Of a DNA stretch of 64,000 bases, positions 37,638 through 45,935 are shown piece after piece. Location: the NCBI GenBank assembly GCA_946480815.1, contig CAMLLB010000011.1, forward strand, positions 1-64,000. The letters run 5' to 3'. The position numbers and the translations under genes are program-made. Position 1 is the first letter of the stretch. Every line of letters begins with the position of its first letter. The notes under the pieces were generated by a model that was not told the DNA's origin, did no database searches, and worked only from the letters and a program-made list of their open reading frames with translations. Source of the stretch: an uncultured Flavobacteriales bacterium (GTDB taxonomy: Bacteria; Bacteroidota; Bacteroidia; Flavobacteriales; Crocinitomicaceae).

Positions 37638-38294
37638 ATGATCCGAATTGCAGTAGCCGAAGACAATGCTTTCTTAGCAAAATCCATCCAGGAAAAATTA
37701 GCTCTTTTCCCGGGAGAATTGAAGTTCAAGTTTCATGCCTTCAATGGAAAACTGTTCCTGGAAAAATTAGCTCAAGACACGACTGTAGATGTCATCTTAA
37801 TGGACATTCAAATGCCGGAGATGGATGGTATTGAAACTACGCGTATTATTTCAGAACGCTACCCGCAGATCAAAGTCATCATGCTTACGGTACTCGACGA
37901 TGAAGAATCTATTTTCCAGGCAATTTTGGCCGGGGCAAACGGATACTTATTAAAAGATGAAAATCCGCGCGTCCTGCTCCAAAGTATTTTGTCCATTGTA
38001 GAAGGCGGAGCTCCCATGTCATCCGGAATTGCCTTAAAGGCATTGCGTTTATTGCGAAATCCGATCAAACCCGAAGAAGAGAAGTTCGACACAAACAAGC
38101 CGGAACTTTCACCACGGGAAATTGATGTACTCAATCAACTGAGTAAAGGAATGGATTACAAACAAATCGCTGAAAACCTCATTATATCGCCATCAACTGT
38201 TCGGAAGCACATCGAAAATATTTACAGTAAATTACAGGCCCATAACAAAATGGAAGCAGTGAAAATCGCACAAAAACACCGTATCATAGATTAA
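37638..38294 (+). CDS. NarL/LuxR-type response regulator
   Basis: 218 residues from ATG at 37638 (the upstream in-frame extension lies in the repeat). Receiver with acidic pair at 8-9, phospho-acceptor Asp56 in VILMDIQMP, and LKDENP for the Lys; C-terminal LuxR helix-turn-helix SPREIDVLNQLSKGMDYKQI and TVRKHIENIYSKL. It pairs with the upstream TPR kinase. Regulon not visible. Confidence 0.95.
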   Translation: MIRIAVAEDNAFLAKSIQEKLALFPGELKFKFHAFNGKLFLEKLAQDTTVDVILMDIQMPEMDGIETTRIISERYPQIKVIMLTVLDDEESIFQAILAGANGYLLKDENPRVLLQSILSIVEGGAPMSSGIALKALRLLRNPIKPEEEKFDTNKPELSPREIDVLNQLSKGMDYKQIAENLIISPSTVRKHIENIYSKLQAHNKMEAVKIAQKHRIID

Positions 38295-38299
38295 TTATC

Positions 38300-38367
38300 A
38301 ATTATGAATGGTTAAATTATCAAGAGAAATTTGCTTCTTGATAATTGATAATTTACCAATTGATAAT
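38300..38367. terminator. Hairpin between the convergent NarL-type regulator and nudix genes
   Basis: AATTATCAAGA ... TCTTGATAATT with an 8-10 base interior gives a stem rich in A/T, flanked by further AATTGATAATT strings. Possibly a weak two-way terminator; also resembles the AT-rich repeats of the genome. Confidence 0.5.
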
Positions 38368-38976
38368 TTAAAAATCTTTCGCCATCTCCAACACTTCTTT
38401 AATCGAATCATAGGTATTCTCACGGATCATTTTCCATTCATTCTTTTCAATCCAGATTGCCTGTGTAATTGATTCCTCCTCCTGCGGAGTTACCTCCAAT
38501 GACCCGGAATAATTCAGCGCATACCACCAATTCTTTTTGATCGTCAGCCTTCCTTTGTAAGTATAGGTGTGAAATGTAATTCCAAGCAAATGATCAATCG
38601 TTGGGCCTTTGATCCCGCATTCCTCCTCGATTTCACGGACTGCAGCTTCCCAAGGCTGTTCGTTTGCGTCCAGTTTTCCCTTTGGAATATCCCACATTCC
38701 ATGTCGTTCAATAAATAAATACCGCCGATCACACTTTACTATGCCTCCGGCTGCATCCATAAATTCATATGCATGAAAGACTTGATTGAATGCCAGATCA
38801 AAATCCTCGTAAATAACTAATAAACAAACTATTGACACTTCAAAATCAAACTGATCCAAAAGCTTTGACAAATCATTTTCGAGGGAATTCTGAACCAAAT
38901 CGTATCTCTTCAAAGGCATTTCTTCCGACGAATCCAAAAATTCAATAACCGAATTATCAATAAAAACTTTGTACAT
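38368..38976 (-). CDS. NUDIX hydrolase
   Basis: 202 residues from ATG at 38976 (longer reading rejected: it would run through pyrE). The Nudix box is complete: GKLDANEQPWEAAVREIEEE and CGI at about 129-151, with G, E, RE, EE and G in the consensus places. The family hydrolyses nucleoside diphosphate derivatives; no substrate can be told. Its start codon overlaps the -7-like box of pyrE, so only 7 bases separate the two start codons. Confidence 0.85.
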   Translation of the reverse strand: MYKVFIDNSVIEFLDSSEEMPLKRYDLVQNSLENDLSKLLDQFDFEVSIVCLLVIYEDFDLAFNQVFHAYEFMDAAGGIVKCDRRYLFIERHGMWDIPKGKLDANEQPWEAAVREIEEECGIKGPTIDHLLGITFHTYTYKGRLTIKKNWWYALNYSGSLEVTPQEEESITQAIWIEKNEWKMIRENTYDSIKEVLEMAKDF

Positions 38977-38979
38977 TTG
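38972..38979 (+). promoter_or_regulatory. -7 box four bases before pyrE ATG
   Basis: TACATTTG, a perfect TAnnTTTG match, then CAGT and ATG at 38984. It overlaps the nudix start codon on the other strand. Confidence 0.5.
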
Positions 38980-38983
38980 CAGT

Positions 38984-39625
38984 ATGATTTTAAATAAAGA
39001 TCGAGCACTAAAAGTAGCGGAATTTTTGCTACAAATTAAAGCAGTAAAATTACAACCAAATTCTCCATTTACATGGGCTTCCGGTTGGAAATCACCTATA
39101 TATTGTGATAACAGGATCACACTTTCTTTCCCGGCAATCAGAACCTATATCCGTCAGGGATATGCAGATGCTATTTTGGAGCATTTCGGAAAACCGGATA
39201 TCATTGCAGGTGTTGCAACAGGAGGAATTGCCCAGGGAGCATTAGTAGCACAGGAATTAGGAATTCCTTTTATTTACGTGCGCAGCTCTGCGAAAGCTCA
39301 CGGAATGGGGAATATGATCGAAGGTCATTTTGAAAAAGGACAACGCGTTGTCGTAATTGAAGACCTGATTTCAACAGGCGGAAGCAGCCTGCAAGCTGTT
39401 CATGCTTTGAGAGAAGCTGGCCTGGAAGTAAAAGGATTGGTTGCGATCTTTACTTATGGCTTTGATGTCTCCATGAAAAATTTCGCCAATGCGGAATGCC
39501 CGTTTGTGACACTTACGGATTATGATCACCTGATCGACCAGGCATTGAAATCAGATTACGTGACTTCTTCCGACGTTGATTCTTTACGTGAGTGGAAAAT
39601 CAGTCCTGAAAACTGGAAAAACTGA
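38984..39625 (+). CDS. pyrE: Orotate phosphoribosyltransferase
   Basis: 213 residues. The PRPP-binding motif VVVIEDLISTGGSS and the loop YVRSSAKAHGMGN are visible. Catalyses orotate + PRPP to OMP in pyrimidine synthesis. The start is set by the -7 box and by the frame; the region upstream belongs to the nudix gene. The SRPBCC gene follows 4 bases after the stop. Confidence 0.96.
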   Translation: MILNKDRALKVAEFLLQIKAVKLQPNSPFTWASGWKSPIYCDNRITLSFPAIRTYIRQGYADAILEHFGKPDIIAGVATGGIAQGALVAQELGIPFIYVRSSAKAHGMGNMIEGHFEKGQRVVVIEDLISTGGSSLQAVHALREAGLEVKGLVAIFTYGFDVSMKNFANAECPFVTLTDYDHLIDQALKSDYVTSSDVDSLREWKISPENWKN

Positions 39626-39629
39626 GGCC

Positions 39630-40028
39630 ATGTTATTAAAGACTGATTCTTCCCCGGTTAACGCTTCAGCACAAAAAGTATTTGAATTTCTTTCAGATGC
39701 AAAGAATATCGAACATTTACTTCCGCAAGATAAGATTTCCGATTTCCAGTTTGACGAAAAAGGATGTTCTTTCAAAGCACAGGGAGGAATCGTGATTCCA
39801 TTGATCTATGTTTCCAAAGAACCGAATACTAAGATCGTAATGGAATCGGGTGAAAAAGCACCGTTTAATTATACCTTGTCGATTGTTCTGAAAGAAACAG
39901 GTGCCACCTGTGAAGGTCATCTCGAATTCGAAGCAAACATCAATATGTTTATGAAAATGATGGTTGAAAAACCATTGACAAACCTGTTCCAGGTGATGAC
40001 AAAGAATCTTCAAAAACAATTTGAATGA
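39630..40028 (+). CDS. SRPBCC-fold protein (START-like)
   Basis: 132 residues from ATG at 39630, 4 bases after pyrE; the upstream reading overlaps pyrE. The pattern VNASAQKVFEFLSDAKNIEH and LLPQDKI is that of the SRPBCC ligand-binding fold. This gene follows pyrE widely in Bacteroidota. Ligand unknown. Confidence 0.85.
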   Translation: MLLKTDSSPVNASAQKVFEFLSDAKNIEHLLPQDKISDFQFDEKGCSFKAQGGIVIPLIYVSKEPNTKIVMESGEKAPFNYTLSIVLKETGATCEGHLEFEANINMFMKMMVEKPLTNLFQVMTKNLQKQFE

Positions 40029-40035
40029 TATATAA

Positions 40036-40071
40036 AACAGTAGTGGCGCGATTAATCGCGCCACTACTGTT
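40036..40071. terminator. Two-way hairpin between SRPBCC gene and birA
   Basis: AACAGTAGTGGCGCGATT / AATCGCGCCACTACTGTT: a perfect 18-bp palindrome overlapping the birA stop codon. Same family as 9835, 34845 and 53422. Confidence 0.88.
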
Positions 40072-40825
40072 ACATTTTAACTTTACCATAATTCGCTTCG
40101 AAATTCAATTCCTGGTTGTGGTAAACCGTAATCACTCCTTCCCGTTCAACCAGTAAATTCCCAATTTGATCTACTCCACGAATGATTCCGGTAAACGGAA
40201 CAGAAATTTGACGTTCCTCCAGGGTAATTTCTTCGTCCTTCTTCCACAAAAAAGATTCGTAAGTATGTTTTAAATAATCAAAATCTCCCTGCTGAATATA
40301 TTGGTAGAATTCGTTCAGATTTTTAGTGAGTGCATCCAGGACACTAAATATTTCAGGAGATTTTCCTGAAAGTTCTTCCAAAGATGTAGCGTATCCGACA
40401 CTTTGAACAGGTGAAATGTTCACACCAATTCCTACGACAGCTCCTTCTACCCGACCGTTCTTCCAGTTGGTTTCGATCAGGATCCCGGCTATTTTATACG
40501 TATCAATAAAAATATCATTCGGCCATTTAATGGAAACTTTCTTAGATGTAAACGATTGGATCATCTGCCGAACCGCGAGCGCAATACCCATATTGAGATA
40601 ACATAAGTGGTCAACTGACAAAAAATCAGTTTTCAAAAAATAGGTCCCGGTAAACTGCCTGGAGCCCACAGACTGCCAATTCCTGCCTCTTTGTCCCCTT
40701 CCTGCAGTTTGGTGCTCTGCCAAAATTACAGTCCCATGCGCCAATTTCCCTTCCGAAAGTAGCTTGGCAGCATAATTGTTAGTAGAGTCTACCTCATGCA
40801 ATTGGATAATTTGTTGACCAATCAT
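40070..40825 (-). CDS. birA: Biotin--[acetyl-CoA-carboxylase] ligase
   Basis: 251 residues. The biotin-binding loop GRGQRGRNWQS and the strand KWPNDIFID, plus GIGVNI, identify BirA. It lacks an N-terminal helix-turn-helix, so it is a ligase without the repressor function. It makes biotinoyl-AMP and attaches biotin to carboxylases. Divergent from rsfS. Confidence 0.95.
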   Translation of the reverse strand: MIGQQIIQLHEVDSTNNYAAKLLSEGKLAHGTVILAEHQTAGRGQRGRNWQSVGSRQFTGTYFLKTDFLSVDHLCYLNMGIALAVRQMIQSFTSKKVSIKWPNDIFIDTYKIAGILIETNWKNGRVEGAVVGIGVNISPVQSVGYATSLEELSGKSPEIFSVLDALTKNLNEFYQYIQQGDFDYLKHTYESFLWKKDEEITLEERQISVPFTGIIRGVDQIGNLLVEREGVITVYHNQELNFEANYGKVKM

Positions 40826-40881
40826 GTTTTATTAACAAGTATTTGCATTTAACAATCACACAAATCAAGCTAATAAATGCT

Positions 40882-40889
40882 TAGATTTG
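40882..40889 (+). promoter_or_regulatory. Candidate -7 box of rsfS
   Basis: TAGATTTG (perfect TAnnTTTG), 17 bases before the ATG at 40907. It argues against the upstream ATG at 40877 as the start. Confidence 0.5.
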
Positions 40890-40906
40890 TACTTACAAAT
40901 TTACGA

Positions 40907-41284
40907 ATGTATAAATTAAAAAACGACATAGATTCTAAAGTACTTTGCGACACTATCGTTGAGGGTATGCAAGAAAACAAAGCGAAAGACATCGTTGTAT
41001 TAGACCTACGAAACATTTCAAGTGCAGTTACAGACTTTTTCGTCATTTGCTCCGGTGAATCCAGTGTGCAAGTAGATGGTATTGCCTCTACCGTGGCAAG
41101 ACATACGCGAAAAGAGTTACAAGAGAAACCATGGCACCAGGAAGGGAAAACAACTTCCGAGTGGGTTCTGTTGGATTATGTAAGCGTTGTAGCACATATT
41201 TTCTACAAAGACGCACGACATTTTTATGAATTGGAGGATCTTTGGTCAGATGCACTCAGAACAGATATTCCAAACTTGAATTAA
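40907..41284 (+). CDS. rsfS: Ribosome silencing factor RsfS
   Basis: 125 residues from ATG at 40907. The RsfS/DUF143 pattern is clear: DIVVLDLRNISSAVTDFFVI and ICSGESSVQVDGIA, WVLLDYVSVVAHIFYKDARHFYELEDLW. It binds L14 and keeps the subunits apart in starvation. Seven bases separate it from ftsH; conserved order. Confidence 0.95.
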   Translation: MYKLKNDIDSKVLCDTIVEGMQENKAKDIVVLDLRNISSAVTDFFVICSGESSVQVDGIASTVARHTRKELQEKPWHQEGKTTSEWVLLDYVSVVAHIFYKDARHFYELEDLWSDALRTDIPNLN

Positions 41285-41291
41285 TTCTATT

Positions 41292-43406
41292 ATGGCTGAA
41301 AATAACAATTCAAACAAACCTAAAAGGAGTCCTTATGCGATCTACTGGATCTATGCAGTAATCGTCCTGGGAATTATCGTTGCAGCTTATTACAACGGCT
41401 CTTCAGATGCCAAATTACGCAATATCAACACCTTTTATTCCTTAGCGGATTCCAGTATGATTGGCAATGCGTACATTGTAAATTACAAGCGTGTTGATTT
41501 CAAACTGAATGAGGCCGGTGAAAAAGCGATCAAAGCGAATCCAAATCCGAAAGGAGAATTAAAATACATTAAACAGGCCCTGGAAAAGAAAGGCAACGGC
41601 TTCTCTCAAAAAGGCGCTCCTGTTTTCTCTATCGACATTGTAGACGCTGGGAATTTTGAAACGAAACTGGATGAGATCAACGAGCGTCTGGTTGCAAAAG
41701 GAAAAGCTACCATATCAGCACCACCTGTTGAAGAACGCGACTATTTCGGGTCAATCATCGGCTTCCTTTTACCGATCCTGATCATTATTTTGATCTGGGT
41801 ATTCGTCATGCGCCGTATGTCGGGCGGAGGTGGCGGTGCCGGAGGTCAGATCTTCAATATCGGTAAATCCCGTGCACAAGTATACGAAAAAGGAAAATCC
41901 ACCAACGTTACATTTAAGGATGTAGCCGGTTTGGAAGGAGCAAAAGAAGAGATCCAGGAAATTGTGGAATTCTTAAGAAGTCCGCAACGTTATACGGAAT
42001 TGGGTGCCAAAATTCCGAAAGGAGCTTTATTGGTAGGCCCTCCGGGAACAGGTAAAACTTTACTTGCAAAAGCGGTAGCCGGCGAAGCAAAAGTTCCGTT
42101 CTTCTCGCTTTCCGGATCTGATTTCGTAGAAATGTTCGTAGGAGTCGGGGCATCACGTGTGCGTGATTTGTTCCGCCAGGCAAAAGAAAAAGCACCGGCA
42201 ATCATCTTCATTGATGAAATTGATGCAATTGGTCGTGCAAGAGGTAAAAACAACGGTTTCAACTCAAACGATGAGCGAGAAAACACCTTGAACCAGTTAT
42301 TGACTGAAATGGATGGTTTCGGAACAAACTCCGGAGTAATCATTTTGGCAGCAACAAACCGTGCAGATGTATTGGATGCCGCTTTGATGCGTGCAGGTCG
42401 TTTTGATCGTCAGATCTATGTAGACATGCCGGATCTGAACGAACGTAAGGAAATTTTCCAGGTCCACTTAAGACCTTTAAAGCTGGATAAAAACCTGGAT
42501 ATTGAATTCCTGAGCAAGCAGACTCCCGGATTCTCCGGAGCGGATATCGCAAACTTATGTAACGAAGCGGCGTTGATCGCAGCACGTAAAAATAAGAAGT
42601 TTGTTGAGCGACAAGATTTCCTTGATGCGGTTGACCGTATTATCGGTGGATTGGAGAAGAAAAACAAGATTATTACCAAAGAAGAAAAACGTGCAATTGC
42701 TTTCCACGAAGCAGGTCACGCCACTACTTCCTGGTTATTGGAGCATGCACATCCATTGGTAAAAGTAACCATTGTACCTCGCGGTCGCTCATTGGGAGCA
42801 GCATGGTATTTACCGGAAGAACGACAAATCACCACAACGGAACAAATCCTGGATGATATGTGTTCTGCTTTGGGAGGTCGTGCAGCAGAGCAACTGATCT
42901 TTGGAAAAATCTCTACAGGAGCATTAAGCGATTTGGAGAAAGTAACCAAACAGGCATATGCAATGGTTTCGATCTACGGATTGAATGACCGCGTAGGAAA
43001 TATCTCTTTCTATGACTCTCAGGGTCGTGATGCTTTTACAAAACCGTATTCCGAAGATACTGCGCGCATTATCGATGAAGAAGTTAGTAAACTGATCGAA
43101 GAACAATACCAGCGTGCATTGAAAATCCTTTCTGAAAACAAAGATAAACTGACTGCATTGGCGGATAAGCTTTTGGATAAGGAAGTGATTTTCAAAGAAG
43201 ATTTGGAAGAAATTTTCGGGAAACGTTTGTGGAGTTCCGATGAGGAGATTAATACTGCGGTAAATAACCCACCGAAGGAAGATTCAACTGTAGACTTCGG
43301 TTCCGGAAATCCCACAAACGAAGATACTGCAACGAATCCCGATTCGAATGTGATCAATCCGACCATTGAACCGTTGGACAACACAACAAACAAAACAGAA
43401 GAATAA
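41292..43406 (+). CDS. ftsH: ATP-dependent zinc metalloprotease FtsH
   Basis: 704 residues. Two membrane helices (about 18-36 and 155-173) frame a short periplasmic domain; the AAA module has Walker A GPPGTGKT at 249-256, Walker B IIFIDEIDAI and the SRH (ATNRADVLDAALMRAGRFDR); the zinc protease motif HEAGH is at 472-476. The tail is Asn/Thr/Pro-rich. It degrades membrane proteins and short-lived factors. A strong terminator follows. Confidence 0.98.
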   Translation: MAENNNSNKPKRSPYAIYWIYAVIVLGIIVAAYYNGSSDAKLRNINTFYSLADSSMIGNAYIVNYKRVDFKLNEAGEKAIKANPNPKGELKYIKQALEKKGNGFSQKGAPVFSIDIVDAGNFETKLDEINERLVAKGKATISAPPVEERDYFGSIIGFLLPILIIILIWVFVMRRMSGGGGGAGGQIFNIGKSRAQVYEKGKSTNVTFKDVAGLEGAKEEIQEIVEFLRSPQRYTELGAKIPKGALLVGPPGTGKTLLAKAVAGEAKVPFFSLSGSDFVEMFVGVGASRVRDLFRQAKEKAPAIIFIDEIDAIGRARGKNNGFNSNDERENTLNQLLTEMDGFGTNSGVIILAATNRADVLDAALMRAGRFDRQIYVDMPDLNERKEIFQVHLRPLKLDKNLDIEFLSKQTPGFSGADIANLCNEAALIAARKNKKFVERQDFLDAVDRIIGGLEKKNKIITKEEKRAIAFHEAGHATTSWLLEHAHPLVKVTIVPRGRSLGAAWYLPEERQITTTEQILDDMCSALGGRAAEQLIFGKISTGALSDLEKVTKQAYAMVSIYGLNDRVGNISFYDSQGRDAFTKPYSEDTARIIDEEVSKLIEEQYQRALKILSENKDKLTALADKLLDKEVIFKEDLEEIFGKRLWSSDEEINTAVNNPPKEDSTVDFGSGNPTNEDTATNPDSNVINPTIEPLDNTTNKTEE

Positions 43407-43420
43407 TAAACTTTAAATAT

Positions 43421-43460
43421 TCCCCTGAAGTAGAATACATTCACTTCAGGGGATTTTTTT
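43421..43460 (+). terminator. Terminator after ftsH
   Basis: CCCCTGAAGT, a 12-base loop, ACTTCAGGGG, then ATTTTTTT: a perfect 10-bp stem, 17 bases after the ftsH stop. Confidence 0.92.
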
Positions 43461-43463
43461 GGA

Positions 43464-44345
43464 ATGAAAGATGTATTGATACGCTCCGTTTTCGGGGCTT
43501 TATTTTTGATGGTGGTTTTCACCCCTTTCGTTTACGATGTGAGAAACAATGCCAACCTGTTGAACCTGGTATTCTATGTATTCACCCTATTGGGAACACA
43601 TGAGTTGTCTGAAATGAGCAAGAAAAGCCCGTACAAACACTCGATGAAACTACCGGCCCTTCTTTTGGTAACTGCTTTGTTCATGCCTCTTTTAATTCAA
43701 ACTGCAAAAGGTTTTTATCCGCAGCTTTTCAACCCGGTTTGGGATTATTTTGTTCAAACACCGGCCTTACTGGTTCTTTGGGGAATTGTAATTATTACCG
43801 TTGGTGTCCTCTCCTACTGGATCTTTAAAAAAGAAAATATCAATTTCGTATTCAAAAGTCCGTTCGTATTCAATTTCTTCTACCCGGTTTTACCCATGTG
43901 GACCCTGGCAATTGCTTACACATTGACAAACAATATCGATAAGCAGATGTTACTGATCGTACTGCTTCCTATTTATTTGAATGATACCCTGGCTTATGTT
44001 TTTGGTCGTTTGTTCGGTAAAACGCCATTGATTCCAAGTGTTTCCCCTAAGAAAACCCGTGAAGGATTTATCGGTGGTATGATCGGTGCAGCCATCGTAA
44101 TGCTTGCAATTCTTTACTTCGTGGGTTCATTCAACACAAGGAACGCAGTTGCTATTGCCGGTGTGTCTGTGCTGGCTAGTATTTTGGCAACTCTCGGAGA
44201 CCTTTTTGAAAGCAAATTAAAACGTTCCATCAACATCAAAGATTCGGGAAATATCCTTCCCGGCCATGGTGGAATTCTGGACAGAATTGACGCGATGCTA
44301 TTCGTAGCTCCCGTTTTATACGTACTTTTGGCACTTATTAGTTAA
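43464..44345 (+). CDS. cdsA: Phosphatidate cytidylyltransferase
   Basis: 293 residues, about eight membrane helices, with the C-terminal signature containing SPKKTREGFIGG and GDLFESKLKRSINIKDSGN, GHGGILDRIDAM. Makes CDP-diacylglycerol from phosphatidic acid and CTP at the inner membrane. It is 9 bases ahead of psd, and both are in phospholipid synthesis. Its ATG lies directly after the ftsH terminator. Confidence 0.96.
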   Translation: MKDVLIRSVFGALFLMVVFTPFVYDVRNNANLLNLVFYVFTLLGTHELSEMSKKSPYKHSMKLPALLLVTALFMPLLIQTAKGFYPQLFNPVWDYFVQTPALLVLWGIVIITVGVLSYWIFKKENINFVFKSPFVFNFFYPVLPMWTLAIAYTLTNNIDKQMLLIVLLPIYLNDTLAYVFGRLFGKTPLIPSVSPKKTREGFIGGMIGAAIVMLAILYFVGSFNTRNAVAIAGVSVLASILATLGDLFESKLKRSINIKDSGNILPGHGGILDRIDAMLFVAPVLYVLLALIS

Positions 44346-44354
44346 CATCAAAAC

Positions 44355-45017
44355 ATGACACTTCACAGAGAAGGAACAGCTACCATTATTATTGCAGTCG
44401 TTATCCTTGGCCTGATCCAATGGGGAAATTACTGGCTATATACAATTACAGGATGGCTTTGGTTATTCTTACTATTATCTGCCGGAGCATTGGTAATGCT
44501 TTACCTGGTAGTTCAATTTTTCCGGATTCCAAAACGCACCTTTACGTTCACCGATTCGGACATCTTATGTCCTGCGGACGGAAAAGTGGTTGTAATCGAG
44601 GAAGTAGAAGAAACAGAATATTTCAAAGACCGCCGCATCCAGGTTTCTATTTTCATGTCGCCATTAAATGTACATGCAAATTATTTCCCTATCAGCGGAA
44701 TTGTGAAGTATGTGAAATACCACAAAGGATTGTTTTTGGTTGCCTGGCATCCGAAAAGCTCAACGGATAACGAACGAAGCACAGTTGTTGTTCAACACTC
44801 TTCGGGTCAGGAAGTTTTGTTCAGACAAATCGCCGGAGCCGTTGCACGCAGAATTTGCTATTATGCAAAAGAAGGACAAACTGCTGAAACCGGTCAGGAA
44901 TTCGGGTTTATTAAATTCGGATCGCGTGTAGATGTGTTCTTACCGCTTGGCACGAAATTAGACGTTAAAATTGACCAAGATGTTAAAGCTAAGTTAACGA
45001 AGCTTGGCTCATTCTAA
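44355..45017 (+). CDS. psd: Phosphatidylserine decarboxylase
   Basis: 220 residues, of the short type with two N-terminal membrane helices. The self-cleavage region FIKFGSRVDVFLP contains the Gly-Ser that forms the pyruvoyl group; HANYFPISG and an earlier STDNERS are conserved. Makes phosphatidylethanolamine. Follows cdsA in a probable operon. Confidence 0.95.
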   Translation: MTLHREGTATIIIAVVILGLIQWGNYWLYTITGWLWLFLLLSAGALVMLYLVVQFFRIPKRTFTFTDSDILCPADGKVVVIEEVEETEYFKDRRIQVSIFMSPLNVHANYFPISGIVKYVKYHKGLFLVAWHPKSSTDNERSTVVVQHSSGQEVLFRQIAGAVARRICYYAKEGQTAETGQEFGFIKFGSRVDVFLPLGTKLDVKIDQDVKAKLTKLGSF

Positions 45018-45055
45018 TATTAGTTGTATTTTTAAGCAAATTAAATTCTTGAATC

Positions 45056-45253
45056 ATGAAAAAAGCATTTGTTGCACTAACTTTATTGATGTTCGTAGGT
45101 TCTGTAAGCGCTAACGTTTACGCTGCTTCTAACAACACAACTGTTTCTATCGTTAAACACGACGATAAAAAAGGTAAAAAGAAGAAAAGCAAAAAAGGTT
45201 CTTGCGCTGGTGAGAAATCAGGAGGAACTTGCTGCCAAAAGAAAGCTGCGTAA
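45056..45253 (+). CDS. Small exported Lys/Cys-rich protein
   Basis: 65 residues with a signal peptide (MKKAFVALTLLMFVGSVSANVYA), then a short, very basic mature part (DDKKGKKKKSKKGSCAGEK) and three Cys (C52, C59, C60 approximately). No family recognised. It might bind nucleic acid, metal or an anionic polymer; this is a guess from composition. A strong terminator follows the stop. Confidence 0.7.
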   Translation: MKKAFVALTLLMFVGSVSANVYAASNNTTVSIVKHDDKKGKKKKSKKGSCAGEKSGGTCCQKKAA

Positions 45254-45268
45254 TATACACAACGAAAT

Positions 45269-45310
45269 AAAAAACCCTGATCCCGTACGTACGGGATCAG
45301 GGTTTTTTGT
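45269..45310 (+). terminator. Terminator after the small Lys-rich gene
   Basis: AAAACCCTGATCCCGTAC / GTACGGGATCAGGGTTTT: a perfect 18-bp stem with no real loop, then T-run. Contains the palindrome TCCCGTACGTACGGGA. Confidence 0.92.
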
Positions 45311-45327
45311 ATCCGATAATTTCTGTT

Positions 45328-45756
45328 TTAGTCTGCCTTAGTCCAGGTTTGTGTCCTATAGAACGGACCAACATATCCCCTTACATGCAATTTGGTAAAA
45401 TCATCGCGATCGATCCAAATAGCGCAGTTATACACCTTACCATTTTCCGGGTCCACGATCGTTCCGTCTTCCCATTCGCCACCATCCCATTTCAATCCGC
45501 GTACAATTTGCAAACCAACCAGCGGTTGATCCTTGCGATCATCAGTACATTTCTTGCATTTCGGATTATCTTCTCTTCCCTCCCGCGGGTACAAGTAAGT
45601 GATTTTACCGTAGAGCTTCTCATCTTTCTTGTAAAGTTCCACTTTTGATTTCTTCTTGCCTGTCTTGTCATCAATCGTAACCCAGGTTCCAATGCAGGAT
45701 TGTGCTTTAGCAGCTACAAAAAACAACAAAAATAATGATGTGGTAATCCATTTCAT
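45328..45756 (-). CDS. DUF2147 exported protein
   Basis: 142 residues from ATG at 45756 (an earlier in-frame codon lies in the promoter region). Signal peptide MKWITTSLFLLFFVAAKAQ, then the DUF2147 core: GTWVTIDDKTGKKKSKVELY, two Cys in PKCKKC, and LKWDGGEWEDGTIVDPENGK and LHVRGYVGPFYRTQTW. Family function unknown; probably periplasmic beta-barrel-like lipocalin fold. Confidence 0.88.
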   Translation of the reverse strand: MKWITTSLFLLFFVAAKAQSCIGTWVTIDDKTGKKKSKVELYKKDEKLYGKITYLYPREGREDNPKCKKCTDDRKDQPLVGLQIVRGLKWDGGEWEDGTIVDPENGKVYNCAIWIDRDDFTKLHVRGYVGPFYRTQTWTKAD

Positions 45757-45935
45757 AGTTTCGAATTTTACCCCAATATACAATAAAAATATATGAATGC
45801 ATAGGAATTAATAGCGCGTCATACAATTCGAATGGAATTTTAACCTCAAATCAGACTTTCAGAATTATTCGGTAATATTGTGAAGAACCAGAATTATTGG
45901 CTGTCATTCCGTATAAGGAAATATTCAACTCACAG

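Noticed and set aside
38977..39120. Longer nudix start at 39120
   Set aside because: Would read through the first part of pyrE and past its -7 box; the family's N-terminus fits the shorter form.
43019..43522. 167-codon frame opposite ftsH/cdsA
   Set aside because: Crosses a terminator and two well supported genes; low-complexity Ser-rich product.
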